The notes beneath the pieces were generated by a model. That model did not search any database. It was not told the DNA's origin and saw only the letters and a list, made by a program, of their open reading frames with translations. From positions 2,447,001 through 2,511,000 of the forward strand of contig NC_092520.1 in NCBI RefSeq assembly GCF_037038585.1: 64,000 nucleotides of DNA. Direction: 5' to 3'. The position numbers were made by a program, and so were the translations under genes. Shown here piece by piece: positions 29,514 to 40,459 of this stretch. Position 1 is the first letter of the stretch. Each line of letters begins with the position of its first letter. The DNA comes from Patagioenas fasciata (lineage: Eukaryota; Chordata; Aves; Columbiformes; Columbidae).

Positions 29514-29744
29514 CTACACCTCCCAGCATGCCCCGCGGAACTACAGCTCCCGTCATGCATTGCCGCCCCGCCTCCTCCGCGCTTCCCCTCACTACAGCTC
29601 CCAGCATGCCCCGCGCCCGCACTACACCTCCCAGCGTGCCCCCTCCCCGCCCGCCCTTCGGACTACACTACCCAGCGTGCCCCGCGCCGGGCGGCCGCTC
29701 GGGCTGCGCGGCGGCTGCGCGCGGGGCATGCCGGGAGCTGTAGT
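29514..29744. promoter_or_regulatory. Cluster of six ZNF143/THAP11-type binding sites
   Basis: Core ACTACANNTCCCAGNATGC. Plus-strand copies start at 29514, 29541, 29591, 29621 and 29662; one minus-strand copy covers 29720-29744. Most continue into ccccgcg, as in the long SBS2 form of the motif. The fifth copy reads ACTACACTACCCAGCGTGC. This motif is known to recruit ZNF143 and THAP11-HCFC1 at housekeeping promoters. Confidence 0.85.
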
Positions 29745-29755
29745 CCGCACCGCCG

Positions 29756-29920
29756 CTGTAACGGTCCCGCCGGTGGTACAGCCCCCCCCCTCCGCCTCCC
29801 CCAGCGGCTGCGGGCAGAGGCAGGAGCCGCGGCGCAGGCAGCGCGAGGAGCGGGGAGCGCGCGCTGCCGCCGCCGCCACCGGCACCGGCACAGGGGCCGC
29901 CGCCGCCCGAGCAGCCGCAG
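29756..29920 (+). other. FAM168A: Probable untranslated exon 1 of FAM168A
   Basis: A GC-rich segment downstream of the ZNF143 cluster ending in the strong donor GCCGCAG|gtgagg. It contains a CCG-rich 5'-UTR-like stretch (gccgccgccgccacc). No ATG-initiated frame resembles FAM168A. The 5' boundary is arbitrary, and the identity is inferred from gene order and orientation. Confidence 0.45.
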
Positions 29921-30179
29921 GTGAGGGGCCCGGGATGGGGGGGTTAGGGGGGGGGACACGGACACCGCGACACGGGCGGCGCTGAGGAGGCGGGGGGGGA
30001 GTCTGTGTATGAGGCGGCGAGTGACAGCGGCGGGAAAGGGGGGGTGTCTGCGACCGACTCCCTCTCTGAGGGGACAGGGCGGGGGGGCGGGAAGCATCCC
30101 CTCAATCTCTCAATCCCTCAGTCCCCTCAGCGCGGGGGCTGCGTGTCTCGGGGAGGAGGGACGGGGAGACCCCCCCGAG

Positions 30180-30560
30180 CTTCCTCTCCCTCCCCCCCCG
30201 AGCTTCTTGTGCCCCTCCCCCCGAGCTTGTCACCCCCCAAACCTCTTGTCCCCTCCTCCGAACATTTTGTCCCCCCCCCAAAACCTGTTGTCCCCCCCCC
30301 GAACCTTTTGTCCTCCTCCAAACCTCTTGTCCTCCCCCGAACCTCTTGTGTCACCCCCTAACCTCTTGTGTCCCCCCGAACCTTTTCCCCCCCCAAAACC
30401 TCTTGTGTTCCCCCTCCAAACCTCTTGTGTCTCCCCCCGAACCTCTTGTCCCCCCCAAACCCCTTGTCCCCCCTGAACCTGTTGCCCCCCCCCAGCCTCT
30501 TACCCCCCCCCCAAAACCTCTTGTACCCCCCAGAGCCCGTTGTCCCCCCTCAGTGTTTCC
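30180..30560. repeat. C-rich minisatellite (about 17-bp unit) after the CpG island
   Basis: About 20 imperfect copies of aacctcttgtcccccccg-like units on the plus strand. The complementary strand has repeated G5-G8 runs able to form G-quadruplexes. Repeat-driven open frames span it in several frames and are not genes. Confidence 0.88.
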
Positions 30561-30772
30561 CTCCTCTGTTTACAGACCTGATCCCCCCATTTTTTGGACT
30601 CCCCCCCCTGCCCAGTTCCCCTCATCTTTTGGGAGATCCCCCCCACCCCGAGGTCAAAGCCAAGTTTCACCTTCTCTTGGTGCGGAAGGGGGAGAAACGC
30701 AGCGACATGATGTTGAAATTCCCTTGATTTATTTTTAATTCTGCGCGTCCAGCTCTGAAGAGACGTCGATAT

Positions 30773-30787
30773 GGGGGGGGGGGGGGG
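30773..30787. repeat. G15 homopolymer
   Basis: Fifteen consecutive G on the plus strand following gacgtcgatat. Directly visible. Confidence 0.9.
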
Positions 30788-30870
30788 CGGGTTGGGGTGC
30801 ACCCCACAGATGGGGGGATGCCCCATAATCACAATATCCAGAGGGGCATGTGGGGACGACCACATTGATC

Positions 30871-30897
30871 TAGATATATATATATATATGTATATAA
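30871..30897. repeat. (TA)n microsatellite
   Basis: Short run of TA dinucleotides with one TG interruption, between a CpG-poor stretch and the right duplicate. Confidence 0.8.
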
Positions 30898-31115
30898 TGT
30901 TAATGAACCTGCCGCCAACTTGCTGGAATGGAAAGGGACGAGTTGTGTTTAAACCCCCCCGTCCCACTCCCCTTCACGGGGGGTTTAAAAAGGGCCCCCG
31001 AGGTGGGGGACGACAGCGTGAAACATCCGTAACCCGAAGGGAGAGAGGTTGCCGAATGTAAAGCGGCGTTATTTTCCCGGTTTAAAATACCGTGTTTTTA
31101 TTAATTTCGACGAAA

Positions 31116-31431
31116 GAGCTGATTTTTCGACATTTCTTTTATTCGCTGATCGCTTCGTTATGGGCAGCGCGGTTCTCAGGGCGATGAAGTCGCTGTATCG
31201 AGGGTTAATAGCGTCAAAAAGGTGCTTCGGTCCTTTATAGAAAGCGGAGGAGCCTTGAGATGTGGGAACGGAATCAGGAATTCATTATCGGAAATTCATT
31301 AGCAGAAATTCATTATCGGGAAAAGGTTTGGCGCTGGGTTGGATTTTAGGGGGGGGTTTATATTCTTTTCCCCCCTGCACATCGTGATCACGTTATGGTT
31401 TATATTTCCATAGGCTGAGTTTTATTCAGAA
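31116..31431. repeat. Direct duplication, right copy (empty site)
   Basis: Paralogue of 28441-29273 in the same orientation, 2.7 kb away across the CpG island. It retains CpGs lost from the left copy and lacks the CR1. Internally it has three near-copies of aattcattatcgg. Confidence 0.88.
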
Positions 31432-34400
31432 AGCATTTATTTGGTGCTGAATACTGTCAAATGTTGAAAAATGAGTGGTTTATTTTCCTCTTTTCCCCTC
31501 TCCTGGACAAAGCCACGTTGTACTGAGAATCCCCAAGTGCTTCTATTTATGTTTTAATCACAATATGATTTAAGATACAACGGTGTGTTTATTCGTGCTG
31601 TTCAATAGCGATGGAGGAAGCGAGAGGCTCTTTATTTCTTCTTCTCCTCCTAAGGAATGCGAACGGTGGAAACATCTTTTGCCGGACTTGATTGCGCCAA
31701 CCGCCTTATTTCATGAGATGTGAACTGTGAAGTGCTCGTTGATTAGAACTCAAATTGAGGAGCGATGTTGAGCAATGTAAAGAAAAGGAAATTAGCGCTA
31801 GGAGGCCAAATACCTTGGGTTTTTTTTAGTTCTTTCTGCTTTTGGATTTTAACTGTTTCATGGGTTCTTTTGACCTTTATAGTCAAGTACATAGGAAAAC
31901 CCCGACAACTGTGCTCTGAATATATATTGTAGTTGTTAAAAGGGCCGATGTGTGTTTTTTGGATGGAATATATATTAAGTCTGATCAACTTGTTGTCCTG
32001 GAAGTTACAAATATCCACTTACTTAGTTATCCCCCTTAACTTTTTTATTTCATAATTACCAGAGCAAATATTTACATTTTTCATAAGCGATTTCTTTCTA
32101 CCAAATAACGTGCTTATAGCGTCACTTTAATGCGCGTGTGCTGCTTATTCCATATTTTGCTGTATGGTGGTTTATTTCATACAGTCTGTGGTTATTTAGA
32201 ATTCTTGTCAGTTTGTAAAGACACTCATATTTTTGGAGAGGTAAATCTATAACCTGCTTTGGAACAAAGGCATCGGAAGCAAAATGTGTGTGTGAAGGCG
32301 TTTTGATTTTATTCAGTCGTGGGATATATTGCTTGCAGTGAGAAACATAAATAAGACCATGAATTAAAACCTAAATGCACCCAGATTGCGTCAAAATTAA
32401 TGCGAAATAGCTCCGGGATGTGGGTATTTAGGGAAAATATGTTGTAGAGATCCTTTCTGATTATTCGTCTGTCGAATGTGGTCAGTCTGCATTGCAGTAA
32501 GGTGAAATATTGAAGGGATTTTTTAAACCCCCTCTTTGTGGTTATATCAGCACCCACCGCACGGATAATGGGGAAAAGCGGGAGAAAAAGGGAAATAACG
32601 GCTCTCGGTGCCCCTGAAAATGTTTGAAAACACTCCAGAGAAACATTGCTGCAAAAGGCCTTGGGTACCTCGACTGAAATCATTAAAACGATAATTAAAT
32701 TGCGGTTAATTGAATGATCTGCCCTGTGTAGAAGAGCTCGCGGACCTCGGTTTGCAGGCGAAGGTGCCAACAGAAAGGTGCCTTTGATCCAGGTCAGCGC
32801 CCGTTTTGGGGACGATGGGCACCGACCGCCACTTCTGGGTCACCGAGTCCAGCAACTGCGCTATCACCATATATAAAACGCATTTTATGTGAAATGCAGA
32901 GGTTTTTCTGTTGCACGTAGCGTTTCAGACCTAGGATTTAGAAATGTCTGCTTTTCCACCCAGGAAAAGGGCCAATTTGCAGCTCTGGAGCGCTCGGTAG
33001 CAGCCGCTGAGGCTGTCAAAAGGGAAACCCAACTTTCCTTCCTGATTTCTGAGCTCGCTCTTCCCTTCAGCGCAGATTACGATCTTCGTTTGTCTCCCAG
33101 CCCTGCCTTTTGGGCTCGATTGTACCCGCGGAGGCCCCCGTTTCCCTTTCCGCAGCACAAGCGCTCCCTGTACTTTCCATTTCCTCCGCAATTCGCAAGG
33201 TTTCTCCTTAAACCGCCGGCTCGACCTCGGCGTTTCAGTCCCGGATTCGCTCCCCATGCGCCGGCCGGCCGCCGTTTGTTCTCCAGCCGTTTGGGATGGT
33301 CGAGCTCCGTCTCCCCGCGCCATCCCATCGATCTCCTCCTCCCAACACCGCTACGACAAGGAAATATTGGAAACATCCCCCCGGAGAAACGTGTTATTAA
33401 CTGTGTGGGGAGGAGCGACTCTCGCGTCACCTTCCGAGTGCAAACGGGGTGATTTTGGTGCGGCGCCGTCTTTGATTTATTTGCGGGTGAGACCGGAGGA
33501 GCCGCCGCCGGCGGGAGTTTCGTACCAATTCGCTTTGGTCTGGTTTCTCAACGTGCCGCGATTTTTCCCATCGATCAACCTCAATTTTCCTGCTTAAAAT
33601 CCGCAAATCATCATTTTCAATCCGTAGAAATTTTACATCCAAAAATGATTGAATGAGAGACGTGTTCTAGTATTCTACGGTATTTTTCCAAACTCCACAA
33701 GCACCATTTAATGTATTTTTTCTGATTTCAAATGTGAATCTATGAGTCCATCCGACGTTACTGGATTCTCATGCGCCGTCGTGTGTCTCTTCAGTAAATA
33801 GGTAAAGATTTTTCTTTCAGTGGTAATAAATAAAATCCCCTTATCCATTTTTTTACCCCTTTTAACTCTTTGAATTATAAAAATATTGACTTTTAATCTC
33901 TCCCTTTTTAGAACTGGGAATAAACTCTCAAGACTTATTTCCCTGTGACTCCACCACCTGCCAGTCAAACAGGCACCTAAATTGTGTTCCCTTCTTCTTC
34001 CTTCCGCTCAACCGAATCATTCTGTGTCAATTTTGGGGTTTAAAATACCAATATGAGAGGAAAATAGGAAGTAAGCACTTGTTTCTCGTGCTGATTTTGG
34101 AACAACGCGTACAGAATATATATATTTTGGATTTTTGTGTTCTGATATAAGGACTCTTCGCTGAATCTTGACGCGGGATTTTGTGGTTATTTGTTGGTTC
34201 GAATTGGTTGCAGCAGAAACAATGTTGAATTTTCAGGGTTTTCTTGTGTTGAGAGGCTTTCAAACAAGAATCCCGGACCCGTAATTCAGATCCAGCCCTT
34301 AAGGTACATCCAGAATTTGCCGATCTTCTGGAATTTGTGGAATCTCTTGAGTATGAAGCAGCTTTTGAGAACCAGGCCATTTGTTTGTTGTTTTGGGCTC

Positions 34401-35155
34401 TAAACTGGAACCTGAATACACAAATCGGAGTCATTTCCAGCTAGAATTGTAATATATAACTTCACTCAAATATGAACATTTTGTTATTTATTTCTCTAAA
34501 AATCCCTTTCTCGGTGGCTCTCAATCTGATGGTGACGTGGTTCATCGTACTTGTATTGAAGCAAAACTTATATTTCTTCTCTCTTTCCTGTTGGAATCCT
34601 GCACAGACAATGATTTTCGTGGCATAATAAGTTATTTCTCACAGAACAGCGCAGGGAACGAGGTTCCGTCAAGGACGTCGGAGACGCGATTGGTTTCCTT
34701 ACAGTGTGAGCGGGACTTGAAGGCGTTTTAATAAGTTCCTGTGAGTTTTGTTTGCTATGGATGTGCTGAAAACCCCGAGCAAAGGTATTTCGAGTGACTG
34801 TGTGCAATGTGAACCTGTTGACACTCTCCAGCAAACTATTTAGGAGGTTATTGCCAAGGGGTTTGGAAAAGCCGCAACATCGCGTTCCCGTCCGCCGCCG
34901 GAGGCGCCGTTTAGTGTTCGATTGCGCTTTTTCTCGTGTTTCCTTCCTCTGCTTGAGCGAAACCGTCACCTGGAAAACTCGAAGGTGGGAAAATTAAAAC
35001 TCAGAGGGATTTATCGCAGCTTTTGTATGATAACTTCCTCAATAGGAAGATTAATGCCAAAGTGTATTTGTAGGCTGAACATTTTTGCCTTCCTTGTCTT
35101 AGTGAGGGTTGGAGATTTGGGAGGATTATTGAGGACAAGCTTGGAGTCAGGCAGA
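31432..35155 (+). other. Probable FAM168A intron 1, single-copy stretch
   Basis: No CR1 or exon recognised. It is mainly AT-rich, with a GC/CpG-richer patch at about 33100-33560 that contains an open frame (32889-33452) with no recognisable domain and a donor-like gcgg|gtgaga at about 33485. That patch could be an alternative promoter, but nothing decisive is visible. Confidence 0.6.
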
Positions 35156-35156
35156 A

Positions 35157-35800
35157 AGGGACCTGGGGGGACTAATTAACAGAAAGCTCAACATGAGCCA
35201 ACAGTGTGCCCAGGTGGCCAAAAAGGCCAATGGTGTCCTGTCCTGTATCCAAACCAGCGTGGTCAGCAGGACAAGGGCAGTGATCCTTCCCCTGTACTCT
35301 GCATTGGGGAGGCCACACCTGGAGTATTGTGTTCAGTTCTGGGCCCCTCAGCTCAGGAAAGAGATTGAAGTGCTGGAGCGGGTCCAGAGAAGAGCAACAA
35401 GACTGGGGAAGGGACTTGAGCACAAGCCCTATGGGGAGAGGCTGAGGGAGCTGGGCTTGTTCAGTCTGGAGCAGAGGAGGCTTAGAGGTGAGCTCAGCAC
35501 TCTCTAGAACGACCTGAAGGGCAGTTCTAGCCAGGGGGGATTGGGCTCTTCTCCCAGGCAGTCAGCAATAGGACAAGGGGGCATGGGCTTCAACTCTGCC
35601 AGGGGAAATTGAGGCTGGAGATGAGAAAGCAATTCTGTGCAGAGAGAGTGGTCAGCATTGGAATGGCTGCCCAGGGAGGTGCTGGACTCACCGGCCCTGG
35701 AGGTTTTGAAACTGAGATTAGCCATGGACTGGAGTTGGACCAAGGCTTGCACTGGATGATCTCTGAGGTCTTTTCCAACCCAGTCCATTCTGTGATTCTG
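35157..35800 (+). mobile_element. CR1 LINE, subfamily C
   Basis: Begins gggacctggggggactaatt and ends ccattctgtgattctgta. It reads as the CR1 ORF2 C-terminal end: [19 protein letters not shown], then [20 protein letters not shown]. It is the better preserved of two C copies (the other is at 48895-49571) and still has an open frame of about 100 codons (35193-35507). Confidence 0.9.
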
Positions 35801-38800
35801 TATTTTATGAGAGAAAAAGTACTAAACTGGCAAGAAAAGAAGAGTTGCCATCGTGCCTGCGAGGCATGGCTAATTCTTTGATAAAATGGATAAAGATTGC
35901 GGACCGCAGCAAAATTAAAATAGACTGTAACATTTGGAGTTCTGCGGTTGAACTTAATCAAAAAGATCTGACTCTTTTTATGGCATCAGACTCTTTAGTT
36001 TATCTGCCAGGGCTTGTGCTTTGCTTTCCTTGGCGTTGGGCGCCCAACTCTCTGAAGTCGATAACATGTTGGATTTTAGCATTTTGATGTTGGAAATCCA
36101 TCCTGAAGTTTTGAGCGCTGGCTGCTTTGTCCTCCTTTTCCCTTCCGTTCTTTATACTTGAATTTATAGGAGATGACAACTTGGTTTTTCAATGGTTTAT
36201 GTGGTTATTCATCACAAACTCCTAAGAGTCTCCGCCGTCCCAACAGATAAATCTGTTCCTGTTCAGGGTCGTCCTGTTCAATGCAAAATTTTGGACTTTA
36301 CAGCATTCTGTGTGTATATATATATTTCTATACATTTAACATATGAGACACCATTTTTTATTACGGACAAGACAGAGTTGGAGGTGATCTCTGGAAAATG
36401 ACTCATTTAAGTGTCCCTAGGTGAGTACTACTTGGTGTAACCTGTTTGTAGGGTTTTGGCTCTATCTGAAGGAAGTTTGATCTTCTCCTGCCATTTAGGT
36501 GCACAAAGTAACGTCATAATTACGGTTGTGGATGATTTTTCAACACGGATGACCATAGTCTCTAAATGGACAGGCAGATTTAAGCTTGTGAGCATTTAAC
36601 GTGAATTACTTTAGGTCCCTATTTTAACGTTAATTTTGTCGTAGTTTATTCTGCAAATAATTTTCATCCGTTTCCTGTGTATGTCACAACCTAATGAGAC
36701 ATTTAATGGCTTTTGCAAAAACTATGGCATGCGACGTATTTTTTGGGTTCAGTGTTGTAGAATAAGATTTGCATTTGGCCTTGTGGTTGGTTGGAGGAGG
36801 AAATCAGGCTGGTTTTACACGTCCTGGAGTCAAGAACTGGGTCTCCTGTCCATCATCCTTCCCTCGTATTGTGGTGAAAACGATGCAAGGAAAATGGGTT
36901 AAAGTTCGAGTTCACTTTTGATTTGACTGATATTCACAACAGAATTTCTGAAGTCTTAAAACACAAGACTATAAATTTAAGAAATGGTTTATTTTTCTTC
37001 ACCGTAGCGTCCAATCCCAGCCGCTGAATCTTCTGAATACGGACTGCTCGCATTGGGAAGCTCAATAAAATATCTATTTCCATGAGAATGATTTCACTGT
37101 CCGTATGTAACGCACACAAATGGAAGTTGTAGAGAGAATATTTGGTTTGGGCTTCTGTGGGCTCAGTAATTAAATGCGGTATCATATCTGTTCTCATCCG
37201 AGTTTCAGCTTTTCTGTCTCAATTAGGAATTAAGTTTGATTTGAGTTTGATTTACGTATGTGATTGTTAGCATTGCCATCCAGAAATAATGTCTTAAGTG
37301 GCTTTAAGCTTTATAAAATGCCACTGGAGTGTTTGACGCAGATCGGCGTTATCTGGAGTTTTTGCTTTGTCAACCAACGTCCTCATTTTGCGTTACAACC
37401 AACTTCGGAAGAAGATCCGTACAACCCTCAGAACTCTTGGTTACTTTGCTCTTGCCATTTACCAGCACAAAGCACATTGTCCTCTCCTCTTCCGCACCAA
37501 AGGTGGTCCAAGAGATGATCTTCAAACCATCGTGACCTGCACCTGTATAGACCATCAAAGCTTCTTCTCTCCAAGATTCTTGGAAGGTCTTTGCAACCCT
37601 CCCTGGGCTCATCCTTGGAAGATCATTGTGTGTGGATGTACAGTCACTGTTTTCACCATGGAAAATTGAAACCTGGAGGTTTCTTGACGATGTTGCCCAA
37701 CCAGGTTGGGTCAGATGCCTTCTGCTTCTTCTGCATAGACCAGATGGGTTTGGGTGGCTTTGTGTGCTACTGGGATGTGCTCAGATGATGCGTTGGTGCC
37801 TCTCTGTGTGGATTTAGAGTTCTGAGAGCTTAAAGCTTAATTAGACTCACGTCCTGGAAGCCACAGATCCTTACATTTTCCCTGGAAAAGGAGTCTAATG
37901 ACCATTTATTTTGGGCTACCTTCTACCAGGACAGTCACTCTTAGTTTGAAGATCTCAAGTCACGAAGAATCCGCCACTTCTCTTGGCATATTTTCAGCAA
38001 TTATTTACCCTCTCTGATGGCACAACTGAGCTCTAATTTGAATTAGTTTCCAACTATTGCTTCCAAAAACCTTTTCTTGGCCAAATTAAAAGGTCCTTTG
38101 ATTCCCAATAACTTCTGGAGGCAACTCATAATTCCCTAACCGAGTGGTCATTCTGTTTTCATTTTGGGTAAGTTAAACCTGCGACACTGAGTTGAGAAGT
38201 GTTGGGTGGGATCTCAGATTGTATTTCAGGGTCTCTGGCTTTCAGATTTTGTTTCCTAGATATAATATCTTGCATTTGGTTGTGTTCCAATCTACGTTGA
38301 GTGACTTTTGCGGTCCGAATTGCTGCGTATCCCCGGCCTGTCCTCTTCATCTGTCATCGCAGTGTTGAATCTCATCTGAGAATGAAATCACCTTTGTTCC
38401 ATGAGGCCTATTTTCCATCACATCACGTTGACTGTCGTTAATTTTGTTCCTTTTTAAATCCAGCTCACGTCTGATTCATTTTTCCCATGTTTTGTCCAGC
38501 ACTGATATCTGCCTAAATCATTGAATCATCTTTTTGCTCTTTTCCGACGTCGTCGCGTTAGAAGTGTTTGTCTTCCAAATTTTTTCCTCCATTCCAAAAA
38601 TAATATTGAAAATAAAGTCTCGGGGTCTCAGAAATCTTGTGATTCTTTGGACAACTCTTGGGTTAAACCACCTCATCTTCTGAGACACCTTCTTTTATTG
38701 AATTGCTGAGCTGGTCGAGAGTTTGGGAAGCTCTCCTGCAAGTCCATTCCCCTGCTTGAGACAAGATGAAGTGTTTCTAGAGCATCCCTGATAAATATAT

Positions 38801-38895
38801 TTCTCATTTTTTCCTTAATCTTCCAGTTCAGGAGGTACCCAAACTCCTTAGGTAGTTGATAGTTGATGATTAACCAAATTAGTGAAAAGCTTTTC
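35801..38895 (+). other. Probable FAM168A intron 1, including a possible ancient CR1/L3 trace
   Basis: Mostly AT-rich and without exons. At about 38200-38400 phrases such as cttgcatttggttgtgttcc and ggcctgtcctcttcatctgt resemble the antisense of old vertebrate CR1/L3 elements, from memory and weakly. Small ORFs at 37264-37788 have no recognisable domain. Confidence 0.4.
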
Positions 38896-38978
38896 ATAGA
38901 ATCGTAGAACGTCCCGAGGTGGGAAGGACCCATGAGGATCATCGAGTCCAACTCATGTCCCTGCACAGGACAACCCAA
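38896..38978 (-). mobile_element. CR1 LINE 3' fragment, subfamily E, antisense
   Basis: catagaatcgtagaacgtcc and the following gtgggaaggacccatgagg match the first 80 bp of the E copy at 27724. Only the extreme 3' end is present. Confidence 0.8.
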
Positions 38979-39847
38979 TATCTTCTAATATCTCATACTC
39001 CAGGCAAATAAAGACACGTTGCTTTACTAATTCGACACAATTCGAATTTGATGCATCCATGTTTCATTTTTGATTTATCCTGTAGCTGCTTTTGTATAGG
39101 TTGCTTAATAATTTTTCTGGTATCTTCCCATTGATTGCAAGGGGACTTGAACCTTTAATTTGCTTTAGAAGCTTTTCCAAACTTTCTCTGTAGCTCTTTC
39201 CTTTTTGATCCCAAAAGCGCTTGGAAACTTTGTGAGTGAATCTAAGTGGATCATCTATATGCAAATTCCTTAATTTTTCCTCTCCTCAGTTATATTTGCG
39301 AAAAATCAACATCTTAAGTGACGCCTCTTTTCATTCTGGTGATATTTCATTAAGATGATAACTAAAAAAATACAAATGTCATACGAGTTAAAATCAATTA
39401 TTTAAATCAAGACATTTTGCAGTCTTGATTGAATTACTAGACTCAGATATATTTAAATGCGAATGTGTTCTTTCTCTCCTCTGTCAAGGCTTCCAGTCCA
39501 GTGATTACCGCAGCTTTATTGATTGTAATGACGTCCAAAATAGTTACTTTGTGGTATAAATTGTCACTGGCATGTGGGGCAATTAATCCCCTGTAATTAC
39601 TTGCTGCATGGGCGTTTCTGTGCCCCTTCTGTATCCTCCATAACCCCATATGTTTTTAAATTTCTTTTCCCCTTGATGTGCCTGTGGAGTCGTGTGTTGG
39701 TGCTTCCCAGAACCCGCTCCTGGGCTTCACCCATTCAAACACACTGAGTTGTCCTGGAAATTCAATGTTTTGTTTTGAGAACTGTCGAAGAGGTGAGTCC
39801 TTTTTATGTACTCTTTTCTTAGGGGTATATTGCAGCCGTCTCTTCCC
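38979..39847 (+). other. Probable intronic sequence, nothing recognised
   Basis: AT-rich, with no exon, repeat array or CR1 identified. Part may be a decayed repeat continuing from 38200. Confidence 0.5.
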
Positions 39848-40459
39848 GCCCTTGTGGCCAGGAAGGCCAATGGTACCTGGGGTGGGTTAGAAGGAGGTGG
39901 TCAGTAGGTCAGAGAGGTTCTCCTGCCCCTCTGCTCTGCCCTGGGGAGACCACCCCTGGAATATTGTGTCCAGTTGTGGCCCCTCAGTTCCAGAAGGACA
40001 GGGAACTGCTGGAGAGAGTCCAGCGCAGCCACCAAGATGCTGAAGGGAGTGGAGCATCTCCCGTGTGAGGAAAGGCTGAGGGAGCTGGGGCTCTGGAGCT
40101 GGAGAAGAGGAGACTGAGGGGTGACTCATTCATGTTTACAGATATAGAAAGGGTGAGTGTCAGGAGGATGGAGCCAGGCTCTTCTCGATGACAACCAATG
40201 ACAGGACAAGGGGCAATGGGTGTGAACTGGAACACAGGAGGTTCCATTTAAATTTGAGAAGAAACTTGTTTGGGGTGAGGGTGTCAGAGCCTGGCCCAGG
40301 CTGCCCAGGGAGGTTGTGGAGTCTCCTTCTCTGCAGACATTCAAACCCGCCTGGACCCCTTCCTGTGGAACCTCAGCTGGGTGTTCCTGCTCCATGGGGG
40401 GATTGCACTGGATGAGCTTTCCAGGTCCCTTCAACCCCCGACATTCTGGGATTCTGTGA
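39848..40459 (+). mobile_element. CR1 LINE, subfamily A, 3' 600 bp
   Basis: Starts gcccttgtggccaggaaggc and ends with gacattctgggattctgtga. Truncated downstream of the RT box, so the shared catalytic lesion cannot be scored in this copy. Confidence 0.9.

Larger units (their letters stand above)
29340..30110. promoter_or_regulatory. FAM168A: CpG island, probable FAM168A promoter
   Basis: Extremely GC- and CpG-rich, without TATA. It contains six ZNF143/THAP11-type sites (29514-29744) and a plus-strand exon-like donor at 29920/29921. In the conserved gene order FAM168A is divergent from PLEKHB1, so its 5' end should fall here on the plus strand. The gene assignment rests on synteny; no FAM168A codons are in the window. 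Confidence 0.65.

Noticed and set aside
30005-30738. Pro-rich open frames of 118-155 codons
   Set aside because: They follow the C-rich minisatellite downstream of the CpG island in three frames; no start context or domain.
32889-33452. 187-codon plus-strand frame considered as a gene
   Set aside because: No recognisable domain, Arg/Pro/Ser composition set by a GC-rich patch, and no convincing splice or poly(A) context.
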